The translations under genes were made by a program, and so were the position numbers. A DNA stretch of 64,000 nucleotides from Pseudomonas poae (GTDB taxonomy: Bacteria > Pseudomonadota > Gammaproteobacteria > Pseudomonadales > Pseudomonadaceae). Shown piece after piece: positions 1 through 9,100 of the stretch (within the stretch, counting starts at the first letter, position 1; every line of letters begins with the position of its first letter). Where the stretch lies: positions 563,001 to 627,000 of the forward strand of contig CP110972.1 of assembly GCA_028869255.1 (NCBI GenBank), written 5' to 3'. The notes below the pieces were generated by a model. That model was given only the letters and a program-made list of their open reading frames with translations, made no database searches and was not told the origin of the DNA.

Positions 1-726
1 GTGCAGGCGGTGGCGGCTGGTGCACGCGACTTGAAAGAGATCGCCCGGCGCATCGGCACCACCCGCAGCACAACCCACCGCCTGGCCAGTTGCCTGGTGG
101 AGGAGCGTTACCTGCGCGTGGTGCCGCAGGTCGGCTACCTGTTGGGCCCCAAGCTGATCGAGCTGGGCTTTCAGGCCCGCGAAGAGCTGCCATTGGTGAC
201 CCTGGCCATTCCGTATCTGGATGAGTTGTCGGCGCTGACCGGCGACACCATCCACCTGGCCATTCGCGAGTACGACGACGTGCTCTACCTGCACAAGAAC
301 CCCGGCCGTAACGGCCCGGAAATGCGCTCGCGGGTCGGCCACCGCATGCCGTTGGCGCGCACCGGTATCGGCAAGGCGTTACTGCTGGATGACACGGTGG
401 AGGAGTGGCAACGCTTGTACGAAGTCAGCCAGCCGGTGGGTGGGAAAAACCTGCAATGGCCGCAGCACCCGGAACAATCCTGGGCGCAGTTCGAGCAGCG
501 CATGCGTGAGTATGTGGTGGGAGGCTACGCCTTCGATCTGGAAGACAACGAACCGTCGATCCGCTGCGTGGCGGCACCGGTGCGCGATGCCAGCCGGCGA
601 ATCGTCGCCGGCATCAGCATCGCCAGTACCGTGCCCTACATGCCGCTGGAGAAGATGGCCGAGCTGATCCCTGTGATCAAACAGGTCGCAGCGCGGCTGT
701 CAGCGGAGTTGGGTGCGAAGGGCTGA
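1..726 (+). CDS. IclR-family transcriptional regulator, probably 5' truncated by the window edge
   Basis: The N-terminus is a winged helix-turn-helix (about residues 8-45, with the recognition-helix pattern GTTRSTTHRLAS). It is followed by the IclR effector-binding domain (about 65-235, containing LARTGIGKALL and the SIRCVAAPVRD segment typical of the family). IclR proteins are dimeric ligand-responsive repressors or activators of catabolic genes. The frame opens at base 1 with GTG and the protein is 241 residues, slightly short for the family (about 250-270). The true start therefore probably lies upstream of the window. The target genes are not visible. The next gene runs on the opposite strand and its stop abuts this one. 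Confidence 0.85.
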   Translation: MQAVAAGARDLKEIARRIGTTRSTTHRLASCLVEERYLRVVPQVGYLLGPKLIELGFQAREELPLVTLAIPYLDELSALTGDTIHLAIREYDDVLYLHKNPGRNGPEMRSRVGHRMPLARTGIGKALLLDDTVEEWQRLYEVSQPVGGKNLQWPQHPEQSWAQFEQRMREYVVGGYAFDLEDNEPSIRCVAAPVRDASRRIVAGISIASTVPYMPLEKMAELIPVIKQVAARLSAELGAKG

Positions 727-1779
727 TCAGACCTTCAAGGTCGCCATGTCGATGACAAAGCGGTACTTCACATCACCGGCGATCATGCGGGCGTAAGCCT
801 CGTTGATCTGGCGGATGTCGAGCATTTCGATGTCGCAGGTGATGTCATGCTCGGCGCAGAAATCCAGGACTTCCTGGGTTTCGGCAATGCCGCCGATCAG
901 CGACCCCGCCAGTACGCGGCGGCTCATCACCAGCTTGCCGGCGTGGACCGGTGGGTCCACCGGCTCGATCAGGCCGACCAGGATATGCACGCCGTCAAAG
1001 CGCAGCACGTCGAGGTAGGGGTTCAGATCGTGCTGTACCGGGATGGTATCCAGCAGGAAGTCGAAGCTGCCGGCGGCGGCTTTCATCTGCTCGGCGTCGG
1101 TGGACACGATCACGTGATCGGCGCCCTGGCGACGGCCTTCCTCGGCCTTGCTTGCAGAGCGGGTGAACAGGGTCACTTCCGCGCCCATGGCCTTGGCGAA
1201 CTTGATGCCCATATGGCCCAGGCCGCCCATGCCCAGAATGCCGACTTTATCGCCAGCCTTGACGCCGTAGTGCTTGAGCGGCGAGTAGGTGGTGATGCCT
1301 GCGCACAGAATCGGCGCGGCGCTGGCCAGGTCGAGCTTGGCCGGGATCTTCACCACAAAGTGTTCGCTGACCACGATGCTGTCGGAGTAGCCGCCCATGG
1401 TGTTGCTGCCATCAACCCGGTCCGGGGTAGCGTAGGTCATGGTCGGGCCTTCGAGGCAGTATTGCTCCAGGTCCGATTTGCAGGCTTCGCAGTGACGGCA
1501 CGAGTCGACCATGCAGCCCACGCCGACCAGGTCGCCGACTTTATGCGCGGTGACGCTGGCGCCGACTGCAGTGACTTTGCCGACGATCTCGTGGCCCGGC
1601 ATCAGCGGGTACACGGCGATGCCCCACTCGTTGCGTGCCTGGTGGATATCGGAGTGGCACACGCCGCAGTACAGGATCTCGATCGCCACGTCATCGGCGC
1701 GAGGGCTGCGGCGTTCAAACGACATGGGGGCGAGGGGAGTGGTGGCCGACTGGGCGGCATAACCGATGGCGGTGTACAT
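727..1779 (-). CDS. Zinc-dependent NAD(P)-dependent alcohol dehydrogenase
   Basis: Medium-chain dehydrogenase of 350 residues, cinnamyl-alcohol-dehydrogenase/YahK-like, that reversibly oxidises alcohols to aldehydes. The catalytic zinc ligands are visible as C38 (CGVCHSD) and H63 (PGHE). A structural-zinc group follows at C94, C97, C100 and C108. The Rossmann motif GMGGLGHMG lies near residue 178. I chose the ATG at 1779 because MYTAIGYAAQ is the usual family beginning. A longer frame to 1833 adds 18 unconvincing residues. The gene is divergent from an AraC regulator that starts about 220 bp away, a common pairing that suggests local control (inference). Confidence 0.9.
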   Translation of the reverse strand: MYTAIGYAAQSATTPLAPMSFERRSPRADDVAIEILYCGVCHSDIHQARNEWGIAVYPLMPGHEIVGKVTAVGASVTAHKVGDLVGVGCMVDSCRHCEACKSDLEQYCLEGPTMTYATPDRVDGSNTMGGYSDSIVVSEHFVVKIPAKLDLASAAPILCAGITTYSPLKHYGVKAGDKVGILGMGGLGHMGIKFAKAMGAEVTLFTRSASKAEEGRRQGADHVIVSTDAEQMKAAAGSFDFLLDTIPVQHDLNPYLDVLRFDGVHILVGLIEPVDPPVHAGKLVMSRRVLAGSLIGGIAETQEVLDFCAEHDITCDIEMLDIRQINEAYARMIAGDVKYRFVIDMATLKV

Positions 1780-1902
1780 GGGGAAAACCTCGCAAAAGCA
1801 GTGACAGGTAAGGCGGGCCATTCTCCGCGCCACCCCCCGATGCGGCCATGGCGATTGCTCCGAACCTCATGCCTAAAGCTCCGGAGGCGCCGCTAAAAGC
1901 GT

Positions 1903-1956
1903 CAAGCCTTAAGCTGCACGCTGTAAACTGCACGCTCTCTTGCAGCTTGAGGCTTG
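1903..1956. repeat. Inverted repeat (16-nt arms)
   Basis: Arms 1903-1918 and 1941-1956 are complementary at 15 of 16 positions around a 22-nt loop. The direct repeat GCTGCACGCTGTAAACTGCA lies inside. It sits between the divergent alcohol dehydrogenase and AraC genes and is distinct from the REP elements elsewhere in the window. It may be a dispersed intergenic repeat family or a regulatory hairpin. Confidence 0.6.
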
Positions 1957-2001
1957 AAGCTTGCGGATGTTCCGGTCTGAATACTTCTGAGAACTGCTTT
2001 T

Positions 2002-2892
2002 ATGTTGTTGACCCGCCATCTCGACGCCAACGCCACGCTGGTGGCCTTGATAAAGGGGCTTACGCCCCGCGACGGTTTTTCCCCGACGAACCTGCCCGGC
2101 GTGCAGGTATTGCGCGCCAGCTGCGATGTGGCGCGTGGGCCGCAGATTTACGAGCCGAGCCTGATGATCGTCGCCCAGGGCAGCAAAGTCGCCTATCTGG
2201 GCCCGCGTACCCTGGAATATGGCGCCGGGCATTACCTGATCCAGGCGATGCCGGTGCCCTTCGAATGCGAGACCTTTGCCCTGCCGAATGCGCCGCTGTA
2301 TGGCGTTACCGTCGGCATTGATCGCGTGGTGCTGGGCGAGTTGGTGATGGCCATGGGCATCCAGGCGGGCCCGCCGCCGGCCGCGCAGACCCTGGAGTCG
2401 ATGAGTTCGGTGGTGCTGGATGATGCGATGCGCGGCTGCGTCGAGCGGCTGTTGCAGTGCCTGCACGATCCGCTGGAAAGCCGGATCATGGGCCCGGCGC
2501 GGGTGCGCGAATTATTGTTCACCGCGCTGCGCGGCCCGCAGGCCGATGTGTTGCGCGCCTTGGTGGAGCAACAGGGGCAGTTTTCGCGGATCGCCACGTC
2601 GTTGAATCACCTGCATGCGCATTACGCCGAACCGCTGAATATCGAAACCCTGGCGGGGTATGCGCACATGAGTGCGTCGACCTTTCATGAGCATTTCAAG
2701 CGCTGCACCTTGTTGTCGCCGGTGCAGTATCTGAAGCGTCTGCGGTTATTGAAGGCTCAGCAGTTGCTGTTGGTCGACGGCATGGGCGTGGCGCAGGCGG
2801 CGCACAGCGTGGGGTATCAGAGTACGTCGCAGTTCAGTCGGGAATATAAGCGCTACTTTTTGCGTAACCCGGGCGAAGAGCGGGCGGCCTGA
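2002..2892 (+). CDS. AraC-family transcriptional regulator
   Basis: A 296-residue protein. The N-terminal half is a cupin-like ligand-binding region of the AraC_N type (about 20-170). The C-terminal pair of helix-turn-helix motifs (about 195-290) includes LAGYAHMSASTFHEHFK and the second helix AAHSVGYQSTSQFSREYKRYF. Members bind DNA as activators or repressors of adjacent catabolic or dehydrogenase genes. The gene is divergent from the zinc alcohol dehydrogenase, the obvious candidate target (inference). The ligand is unknown. Confidence 0.88.
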   Translation: MLLTRHLDANATLVALIKGLTPRDGFSPTNLPGVQVLRASCDVARGPQIYEPSLMIVAQGSKVAYLGPRTLEYGAGHYLIQAMPVPFECETFALPNAPLYGVTVGIDRVVLGELVMAMGIQAGPPPAAQTLESMSSVVLDDAMRGCVERLLQCLHDPLESRIMGPARVRELLFTALRGPQADVLRALVEQQGQFSRIATSLNHLHAHYAEPLNIETLAGYAHMSASTFHEHFKRCTLLSPVQYLKRLRLLKAQQLLLVDGMGVAQAAHSVGYQSTSQFSREYKRYFLRNPGEERAA

Positions 2893-2904
2893 TGTAACAC
2901 AGTC

Positions 2905-2936
2905 AATGTGGGAGCAGGCAAGCCAGCTCCCACATT
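2905..2936. repeat. REP palindrome
   Basis: Short palindrome with arms TGTGGGAGC and GCTCCCACA flanking a GGCAAGCC core. It belongs to the Pseudomonas REP type repeated many times in this window. It sits between convergent gene ends. Confidence 0.75.
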
Positions 2937-2953
2937 TGATCGGTGCCGGGCAT

Positions 2954-2979
2954 AAAAAAGGCCCCCGTCTGGGAGCCTT
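2954..2979 (-). terminator. Rho-independent terminator of the ETF-QO gene
   Basis: On the minus strand, AAGGCTCCC pairs with GGGGGCCTT around AGAC and is followed by a run of six T, 18 nt past the ETF-QO stop codon. Confidence 0.8.
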
Positions 2980-2996
2980 CTGGTCAAGCCAATGAC

Positions 2997-4661
2997 TTAC
3001 ATATTCGGGTAAGTCGGCCCGCCCGCGCCTTCCGGCGTCACCCAGGTGATGTTCTGCGAAGGGTCCTTGATGTCACAGGTCTTGCAGTGCACGCAGTTCT
3101 GGGCGTTGATCTGGAAGCGCTTCTCACCATCTTCCTTGGTCACCACTTCATACACGCCGGCTGGGCAGTAGCGCTGCGCCGGTTCATCGTAGAGCGGCAG
3201 GTTGGTGCCGATCGGGATGCTCGCGTCCTTGAGCTTCAAGTGGCATGGCTGCTCTTCTTCGTGGTTGGTGCCGGAGATGAACACCGAGCTCAGCTTGTCG
3301 AAGCTCAGCTTGCCGTCGGGTTTTGGGTAGTTGATCTTCTTGCTGTCCTTGGCGAGCTTCAGGCAGGCGTAGTCCGGCTTGGTGTCGTGCAAGGTGAACG
3401 GCATTTTGCCGCCGAGGATGTTCTGGTCGAACCAGTTGAAGCCGGCACCGATGATCGGGCCGAACTTGTGCATCGCCGGGCCGAAGTTACGGCTGGCGAA
3501 CAGTTCTTCGTAGAGCCAGCTTGACTTGAAGCTGTCGACGTAAGCGGTCAGTTCATCACCGCCTTCGGATTCCGCGAACAGGCGATCAGCTACCGCTTCA
3601 GCCGCGAGCATGCCGGACTTCATCGCCGTGTGGCTGCCTTTGATCTTGGCGAAGTTCAGGGTGCCGAGGTCGCAACCGATCAGCGCGCCGCCTTTGAAGA
3701 CCATCTTCGGCAGCGAGTTCAGTCCGCCTTTGCAGATGGCCCGTGCGCCGTAGCTGATGCGCTTGCCGCCTTCCAGGTACTGGGCCAGCACCGGGTGATG
3801 CTTGAGGCGCTGGAACTCATCGAACGGCGACAGGAACGTGTTGCTGTAGGACAGATCGACGATCAGGCCGACGACCACCTGGTTGTTTTCCAAGTGATAG
3901 AGGAACGAGCCGCCGGTGTTCTCGGCGCTCATGATGTCCAGCGGCCAACCGGCGGTGTGCACCACCAGGCCAGGCTGATGTTTGGCCGGGTCGATTTCCC
4001 AGATTTCCTTCAGGCCGATGCCGTAGTGCTGGGCGTCGGCGTCGCTGTCCAGGTTGAAGCGCTGGATCAGTTGCTTGCCGATGTGACCACGGCAACCTTC
4101 GGCGAACAGCGTGTACTTGCCACGCAGTTCCATGCCCGGGGTGTACAGGCCGTCTTTCGGATTGCCTTCGCGGTCGACACCGAGGTCGCCGGTGACGATC
4201 CCGCGCACTACGCCGTTTTCATCGAACAACGCTTCCTGGGCGGCGAAGCCTGGGTAAATCTCCACGCCCAGGTTCTCGGCCTGCTGGGCGAGCCAGCGGC
4301 ACAGGTTGCCCAGCGAGATGATGTAGTTGCCTTCGTTGTGCATAGTCTTGGGCACAAAGAAGTCAGGCACCTTGGTGGACGCCTCGGGGCTGCGCAGTAC
4401 ATAGATGTCATCGCGCACCACCGGGGTGTTGAGCGGGGCGCCGAGTTCCTTCCAGTCCGGGAACAGTTCGTTCAGGGCGCGGGGTTCAAACACGGCACCG
4501 GAAAGGATGTGAGCGCCGACTTCGGAGCCTTTCTCGACCACGCAGACGCTGATTTCCTTACCGGCTTCGGCGGCCTTCTGCTTCAATCGGCAGGCGGCGG
4601 ACAGGCCCGCCGGGCCAGCGCCGACGATGACCACGTCGAATTCCATGTATTCGCGTTCCAC
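2997..4661 (-). CDS. Electron transfer flavoprotein-ubiquinone oxidoreductase
   Basis: Passes electrons from reduced ETF to ubiquinone at the inner membrane, linking acyl-CoA and amino-acid dehydrogenases to respiration. The protein has 554 residues, the normal length. The FAD-binding GAGPAG motif is near residues 14-19. The C-terminal [4Fe-4S] ferredoxin-like domain has cysteines C499, C523, C526 and C529 (CVHCKTC). The start is GTG at 4661, preceded by AGGAGAT at good spacing. It is divergent from etfB-etfA, its electron donor. A PsrA-type palindrome lies in the shared upstream region. Confidence 0.95.
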   Translation of the reverse strand: MEREYMEFDVVIVGAGPAGLSAACRLKQKAAEAGKEISVCVVEKGSEVGAHILSGAVFEPRALNELFPDWKELGAPLNTPVVRDDIYVLRSPEASTKVPDFFVPKTMHNEGNYIISLGNLCRWLAQQAENLGVEIYPGFAAQEALFDENGVVRGIVTGDLGVDREGNPKDGLYTPGMELRGKYTLFAEGCRGHIGKQLIQRFNLDSDADAQHYGIGLKEIWEIDPAKHQPGLVVHTAGWPLDIMSAENTGGSFLYHLENNQVVVGLIVDLSYSNTFLSPFDEFQRLKHHPVLAQYLEGGKRISYGARAICKGGLNSLPKMVFKGGALIGCDLGTLNFAKIKGSHTAMKSGMLAAEAVADRLFAESEGGDELTAYVDSFKSSWLYEELFASRNFGPAMHKFGPIIGAGFNWFDQNILGGKMPFTLHDTKPDYACLKLAKDSKKINYPKPDGKLSFDKLSSVFISGTNHEEEQPCHLKLKDASIPIGTNLPLYDEPAQRYCPAGVYEVVTKEDGEKRFQINAQNCVHCKTCDIKDPSQNITWVTPEGAGGPTYPNM

Positions 4662-5167
4662 AGGCTATCTCCTACTCAAGGCTCAACAGGCTTTTTTTCT
4701 AATGGGTGGAGGTTCGGTGTCGTCTTGCGGCAACGGCAAGACCCACCTTTCTCTCTAGGTGGCGCATTATATATAGACCACTGGCAGCGTCCAATACAAA
4801 CGTTTGTTTGAATTGCCCGCAGGCTAGGTAAATCAAAGCAACGCGGCTTATGACTGACCATTTTGCCGTATTGACCAGAATAGGCGTTCCGGTCAAGATA
4901 CGGTCGGTTTTGCGCTTACCGTAGGCAGACTGAAGGTTTCAAGAGCACGTCCAAAAGCTAGACGGGTGACGCGGGCCACTACAACGGCGCGCAGTTTACA
5001 CGCCGCGATAAAGAATGACCTCTCAGTCACCACTGACGAACGGTCATCATTTCCCGTGAGCAAGGTCATTCGCCGCCGTTTTTGGAGGTGCCCTTGTGTG
5101 CCGATGAGCATCAACCGCCAGGTTCGCCTAGGCGACTTTCTTTTCACCGGAGAGTAACGAGGAATCC
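4662..5167. other. 506-bp divergent control region between ETF-QO and etfBA
   Basis: No credible gene is seen here. The ETF-QO-proximal part holds a PsrA-type box (4797-4810). TTGACC (4871-4876) and GGTCAA (4891-4896) form a separated inverted repeat. Several further GGTCA/TGACC half-sites lie at about 5020-5070. The etfB ribosome-binding site (GAGGAA) ends the region. The half-sites are noted without a known regulator. Confidence 0.5.
4797..4810. promoter_or_regulatory. PsrA-type operator CAAAC-N4-GTTTG
   Basis: The sequence CAAACGTTTGTTTG matches exactly the consensus known for PsrA of pseudomonads (G/CAAAC-N2-4-GTTTG/C), a fatty-acid-responsive TetR-family regulator. etf genes are reported PsrA targets in P. 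aeruginosa. The site lies about 136 bp upstream of the ETF-QO start and 358 bp upstream of etfB, so it most plausibly controls ETF-QO. Confidence 0.6.
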
Positions 5168-5917
5168 ATGAAGGTTCTTGTAGCTGTCAAACGCGTTGTC
5201 GATTACAACGTGAAAGTTCGCGTCAAGGCGGACAATTCCGGCGTCGATCTTGCTAACGTCAAGATGTCGATGAACCCTTTCTGTGAAATTGCTGTGGAAG
5301 AAGCCGTACGCCTGAAAGAAAAAGGCGTGGCGACTGAAATCGTTGTGGTTTCCATCGGCCCTACCACTGCTCAAGAGCAGCTGCGTACCGCCTTGGCACT
5401 GGGTGCCGACCGCGCGATCCTGGTTGAGTCGGCTGAAGAGCTGACCTCCCTGGCCGTGGCCAAGTTGCTCAAAGCCGTTGTCGACAAGGAACAGCCTCAA
5501 CTGGTGATCCTCGGCAAACAGGCGATCGACAGCGACAACAACCAGACTGGCCAGATGCTGGCTGCACTGACCGGTTACGGCCAGGGCACCTTCGCTTCCA
5601 AAGTCGAAGTGAACGGCGACAGCGTCGCTGTGACCCGTGAAATCGACGGCGGCGCGCAAACCGTTTCGCTGAAACTGCCGGCCATCGTTACCACCGACCT
5701 GCGTTTGAACGAGCCGCGCTACGCGTCCCTGCCAAACATCATGAAAGCCAAGAAGAAGCCGCTTGAGTCGTTGACTCCAGAAGCCCTGGGCGTTTCCACC
5801 GCCTCCACCAACAAGACCGTCAAAGTCGAAGCGCCGGCTGCACGCAGCGCGGGCATCAAGGTCAAGTCGGTGGCTGAACTGGTTGAGAAACTGAAAAACG
5901 AAGCGAAGGTGATCTGA
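5168..5917 (+). CDS. etfB: Electron transfer flavoprotein beta subunit
   Basis: Small subunit (249 residues) of the soluble ETF heterodimer, which collects electrons from acyl-CoA dehydrogenases and passes them to ETF-QO. It begins [14 protein letters not shown], with the family signature region [15 protein letters not shown] near residues 116-130 and an AMP-binding fold. The ribosome-binding site GAGGAA sits 5 nt before the ATG. It is followed after 2 nt by etfA, so the two are one transcription unit. Confidence 0.97.
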   Translation: MKVLVAVKRVVDYNVKVRVKADNSGVDLANVKMSMNPFCEIAVEEAVRLKEKGVATEIVVVSIGPTTAQEQLRTALALGADRAILVESAEELTSLAVAKLLKAVVDKEQPQLVILGKQAIDSDNNQTGQMLAALTGYGQGTFASKVEVNGDSVAVTREIDGGAQTVSLKLPAIVTTDLRLNEPRYASLPNIMKAKKKPLESLTPEALGVSTASTNKTVKVEAPAARSAGIKVKSVAELVEKLKNEAKVI

Positions 5918-5919
5918 TC

Positions 5920-6849
5920 ATGGCTATCCTCGTAATCGCCGAACACGACAACAAGGTACTGGCCCCGGCCACCCTGAATACCGTGGCCGCTGCCGCTAAA
6001 ATCGGTGGCGACATTCACGTGCTGGTCGCCGGTCAAGGCGCTGGCGCCGTGGCTGAGGCCGCCGCCAAAGTCGCTGGCGTGAGCAAAGTACTGCTGGCCG
6101 ACAACGCCGCGTACGCTCACCAGTTGCCGGAAAACGTTGCCCCTCTGGTAGCAGAGCTGGGCGCCGGCTACAGCCATATTTTGGCTGCCGCCACTTCCAA
6201 CGGCAAAAACATCCTGCCACGCGTTGCCGCGCAGCTGGACGTTGACCAGATCTCCGAGATCGTTTCGGTAGAAAGCGCCGACACTTTCAAGCGCCCGATC
6301 TACGCCGGTAACGCCATTGCCACCGTGCAATCGACTGCCGCGATCAAAGTGATCACCGTGCGTGCCACCGGTTTCGACCCGGTTGCCGCCGAAGGTGGTT
6401 CGGCTGCCGTTGAAGCCGTCGCTGCTGCCCACGACGCTGGCACCTCCAGCTTTGTTGGCGAAGAGCTGGCCAAGTCGGATCGCCCTGAGCTGACCGCTGC
6501 CAAAATCGTCGTTTCCGGCGGTCGCGGCATGCAGAACGGTGACAACTTCAAGCACCTGTACGCCCTGGCCGACAAGCTCGGCGCTGCGGTCGGCGCTTCC
6601 CGCGCGGCCGTCGACGCAGGTTTCGTACCCAACGACATGCAGGTCGGCCAGACCGGCAAGATCGTCGCGCCACAGCTGTACATCGCCGTCGGTATCTCCG
6701 GCGCGATCCAGCACTTGGCCGGTATGAAAGACTCCAAAGTGATCGTTGCGATCAACAAGGACGAAGAAGCACCGATCTTCCAGGTGGCGGATTACGGCCT
6801 GGTCGCGGACTTGTTCGAAGCTGTGCCCGAGTTGGAGAAGCTGGTCTAA
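5920..6849 (+). CDS. etfA: Electron transfer flavoprotein alpha subunit
   Basis: Large subunit (309 residues) that binds the FAD of ETF. The C-terminal FAD domain is visible, with SGGRGMQ near residue 200 and the later [10 protein letters not shown] and VAINKD segments. The start codon lies 2 nt after the etfB stop, indicating translational coupling. The unit ends in a strong terminator 23 nt downstream. Confidence 0.97.
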   Translation: MAILVIAEHDNKVLAPATLNTVAAAAKIGGDIHVLVAGQGAGAVAEAAAKVAGVSKVLLADNAAYAHQLPENVAPLVAELGAGYSHILAAATSNGKNILPRVAAQLDVDQISEIVSVESADTFKRPIYAGNAIATVQSTAAIKVITVRATGFDPVAAEGGSAAVEAVAAAHDAGTSSFVGEELAKSDRPELTAAKIVVSGGRGMQNGDNFKHLYALADKLGAAVGASRAAVDAGFVPNDMQVGQTGKIVAPQLYIAVGISGAIQHLAGMKDSKVIVAINKDEEAPIFQVADYGLVADLFEAVPELEKLV

Positions 6850-6871
6850 TCCAGTCGCTTCACTTATAAAG

Positions 6872-6899
6872 AGCCCGGTCTTGTGACCGGGCTTTTTTT
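6872..6899 (+). terminator. Rho-independent terminator of etfBA
   Basis: AGCCCGGTC and GACCGGGCT form a stem around a short TTGT loop, followed by seven T. Confidence 0.9.
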
Positions 6900-6920
6900 G
6901 ACTTGCTGGAGAGCTTTGCC

Positions 6921-7736
6921 ATGGAATTGCGTCCCTGGACCCTACTGCTGGGCCTTACGTTGCTGCCGAGCCTGGCCTTCGCCGCCGGCAAATGTGAGCG
7001 CCTGGTGATCACCGGCAGCCCGGACGCACCACCGTTACTCTGGCGTGACCCTCAAGACCCCACGCACCTGATCGGCGCCACCGCGGATGTGTTGCAGCAA
7101 GTGGCCAAGGAACTGGGGCTTAAAGTCGACCTGCTCTACGGCGGCAAACGCTCCCTGGCCCTGGACGAAGTGCGCAGCGGGCGCATGGACATTCTCGCCG
7201 ACGCGCCGCTGAACCTGGGCGAACTGGAAACCCTCGACTACATCCACCCGGCGCTGGTGCAGACCGACTACCTGGTGTGGACGCGCAAGGACTCCGCGCT
7301 GGCCTACACTACGGCGGCCGACCTGCACGGCCACAAGGGCGCGGTCTCGGAGCGTGCTCGCCTGAGCCGTGAGTTCGAAACCTTTGCCGGCCAGCAACTC
7401 ACCCTGCAGCGTTTGCCCAGCCTGACGCCGGCGTTCCAGAAACTGCTGCTGGGCGAAGTGGATTACGTGCTGGCCGGGCGCTATTCCGGCATGGCCATGG
7501 CCCAGACGCTGGGCATGAGCAACGACTTGGTCGCCCGCGACGTACCCATCGATCAGCCCGGCCTGTACCTGGCGATTTCCCACAACTCGGCCTGCAATGA
7601 TCCGTGGTTGCGCGGACAGCTCGCCAAAAAGATGACAGAATTGCCCGGGTCTGGTGTGACGGAAGCCGCGCTGCAGCGCAATCTCGAACGTTGGAAAGCG
7701 CAATTGCAACAACCCGTCGGCACCCCAACAAAGTAG
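6921..7736 (+). CDS. Periplasmic substrate-binding protein (family 3-like)
   Basis: A 271-residue exported protein with signal peptide (MELRPWTLLLGLTLL, cleavage after FAFA-like ALAFA near residue 20). A bacterial extracellular solute-binding fold follows, with GATADVLQQVAKELG and the GRMDILADAPL segment of family 3. The ATG at 6921 is chosen over an in-frame ATG at 6903 because it follows GGAGAG and gives a clean signal peptide. No ABC permease is adjacent. It leads an operon with two outer-membrane lipoproteins, so it may be an orphan sensor or binding protein (inference). Confidence 0.75.
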   Translation: MELRPWTLLLGLTLLPSLAFAAGKCERLVITGSPDAPPLLWRDPQDPTHLIGATADVLQQVAKELGLKVDLLYGGKRSLALDEVRSGRMDILADAPLNLGELETLDYIHPALVQTDYLVWTRKDSALAYTTAADLHGHKGAVSERARLSREFETFAGQQLTLQRLPSLTPAFQKLLLGEVDYVLAGRYSGMAMAQTLGMSNDLVARDVPIDQPGLYLAISHNSACNDPWLRGQLAKKMTELPGSGVTEAALQRNLERWKAQLQQPVGTPTK

Positions 7737-7745
7737 GGATTTTCA

Positions 7746-8108
7746 GTGACTCTTCGACCTCTTTTCGCGGCCCTCGCCGTTGTCGCTCTGGCGGGATGTG
7801 CAGCCGATCCTGCGCCGAATGAACAAATTCGCCTCACCCAGCAAGCCTTGGACCAAGCCAACGCCGTGGGTGCCAACACCGATGAATCGCCTGAACTGAA
7901 ACTGGCCGAGGATAAATTCGCCCAGGCCAGGGCCGACATGGCCGACCAATCCTACAAAGACGCACGCATGCAGGCCGAACAGGCCGAGCTGGATGCGCGC
8001 CTGGCTGAAGCCCAAGTGCTGACCCGCAAGAGCCAGGAACAACTGAACGTGCTCAACACGCGCATCACCCGTCTGCGCAAGCAATTGCAACTGGGAGAAG
8101 CCCAATGA
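7746..8108 (+). CDS. DUF4398 domain lipoprotein
   Basis: A 120-residue lipoprotein. The signal peptide ends in lipobox ALAGC with C18 as the lipidated cysteine. The rest is alpha-helical and rich in Ala, Gln and Glu (about 30-115), matching DUF4398, a family found fused to or beside OmpA domains. The start is GTG 9 nt after the preceding gene, and its last 4 nt overlap the next start. The function is unknown. The operon context points to the cell envelope. Confidence 0.8.
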   Translation: MTLRPLFAALAVVALAGCAADPAPNEQIRLTQQALDQANAVGANTDESPELKLAEDKFAQARADMADQSYKDARMQAEQAELDARLAEAQVLTRKSQEQLNVLNTRITRLRKQLQLGEAQ

Positions 8109-8920
8109 GCCCGATGTTTCGTGGTTTGAGCTGTGCAGTGCTGCTGGGCAGTGCGGTGCTGGGCGGTTGTGCCAGCCATCCGAACAGCGAGCAGGCCCTG
8201 CAACAGGCCGGCAGCGACTTCCAGAAGGTCAAGGAAGACGCCAATGTGTTGCGTATCGCGCCCAAGGACGTGATCCGCGCCGGTGAGTCCCTGGCCCGCG
8301 CCGATCGCTTGTCCAGTTACTGGGGCAGCGGGGCGGACGTGGTGCACTACGCCTATCTGAGCCAGCGCTACAGCGCCATCGCCCGTGAACACACCGAACA
8401 GGCGCTCAATCAGGAGCGTGGCGCCAAGCTCGAGCTGGAGCGCCAGCGCCTGCAACTAGCCCTGCGTGAAAGCAAGCTGATCAGCGTGCAGCAGCAGGGC
8501 AAATGGCTCGAAGAACAGATCGCCAGCCTGGCCACTACCCAGACCGATCGCGGCCTGGTGATGACCCTGGGCGATGTGCTGTTCGACACCGGTGACGCGG
8601 AGCTGAAAAACTCGGCCAATCGCACCGTGCTGAAGATCGTGCAGTTCCTGCAACTGAACCCCAAGCGTGTGGTGCGCATCGAGGGCTATGCCGACAATAC
8701 CGGCGGCGAGCAGGAAAACCTCAAGCTGTCCCGTGACCGTGCGCAATCGGTGGCGGATGTGCTGGTGGACCTGGGCGTCGACGAAAAACGCATTCAGGTC
8801 GAAGGGTATGGTGACCAGTACCCGGTGGAAGCCAACGCCTCCGAGCGGGGCAGGGCGCAGAACCGTCGCGTGGAGATCGTGTTCTCCGACGCGAAGGGCC
8901 AACTCGGCGCCGCCCGCTAG
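8105..8920 (+). CDS. OmpA-family peptidoglycan-associated lipoprotein
   Basis: A 271-residue lipoprotein with lipobox VLGGC (C22). A helical DUF4398-like region follows (about 25-135). The C-terminal OmpA-like peptidoglycan-binding domain (about 150-260) carries VLFDTGDAEL, the IEGYADNTG motif and the NRRVEI signature. It probably tethers the outer membrane to peptidoglycan. It overlaps the DUF4398 lipoprotein gene by ATGA, so the two are translationally coupled and probably partners. Confidence 0.88.
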   Translation: MSPMFRGLSCAVLLGSAVLGGCASHPNSEQALQQAGSDFQKVKEDANVLRIAPKDVIRAGESLARADRLSSYWGSGADVVHYAYLSQRYSAIAREHTEQALNQERGAKLELERQRLQLALRESKLISVQQQGKWLEEQIASLATTQTDRGLVMTLGDVLFDTGDAELKNSANRTVLKIVQFLQLNPKRVVRIEGYADNTGGEQENLKLSRDRAQSVADVLVDLGVDEKRIQVEGYGDQYPVEANASERGRAQNRRVEIVFSDAKGQLGAAR

Positions 8921-8940
8921 CAGCCTGGCACAGATCAAAA

Positions 8941-9060
8941 TGTGGGAGGGGCGGTGCGACGATTCGACTTGCCCCCGATGAGGGAGTGTCAGTTACCAAA
9001 GAGGTTGACTGACCTAACGCCATCGGGGGCAAGTCGAATCGTCGCACCGTCCCTCCCACA
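8941..9060. repeat. Long REPIN-like hairpin with extended arms
   Basis: Arms 8941-8980 and 9021-9060 are complementary at 39 of 40 positions. The ends are the usual REP TGTGGGAGGG and the GCCCCCGATG side. Each arm, however, carries an extra GGTGCGACGATTCGACT segment absent from the ordinary REPIN at 33531. The loop contains a nested GTCAGT/ACTGAC pair. It could form a very stable cruciform or RNA hairpin downstream of the OmpA gene. Confidence 0.85.
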
Positions 9061-9100
9061 GTTTTTACTGTCACTCCCGCCTGCGCTCGACTATTGTGGC

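Noticed and set aside
847..1896. 349-codon open frame antisense to the zinc alcohol dehydrogenase
   Set aside because: His/Ala/Gly-rich composition typical of antisense frames, and no known domain.
3630..4811. 393-codon open frame antisense to ETF-QO
   Set aside because: Complementary-strand shadow. The ETF-QO frame has all expected motifs.
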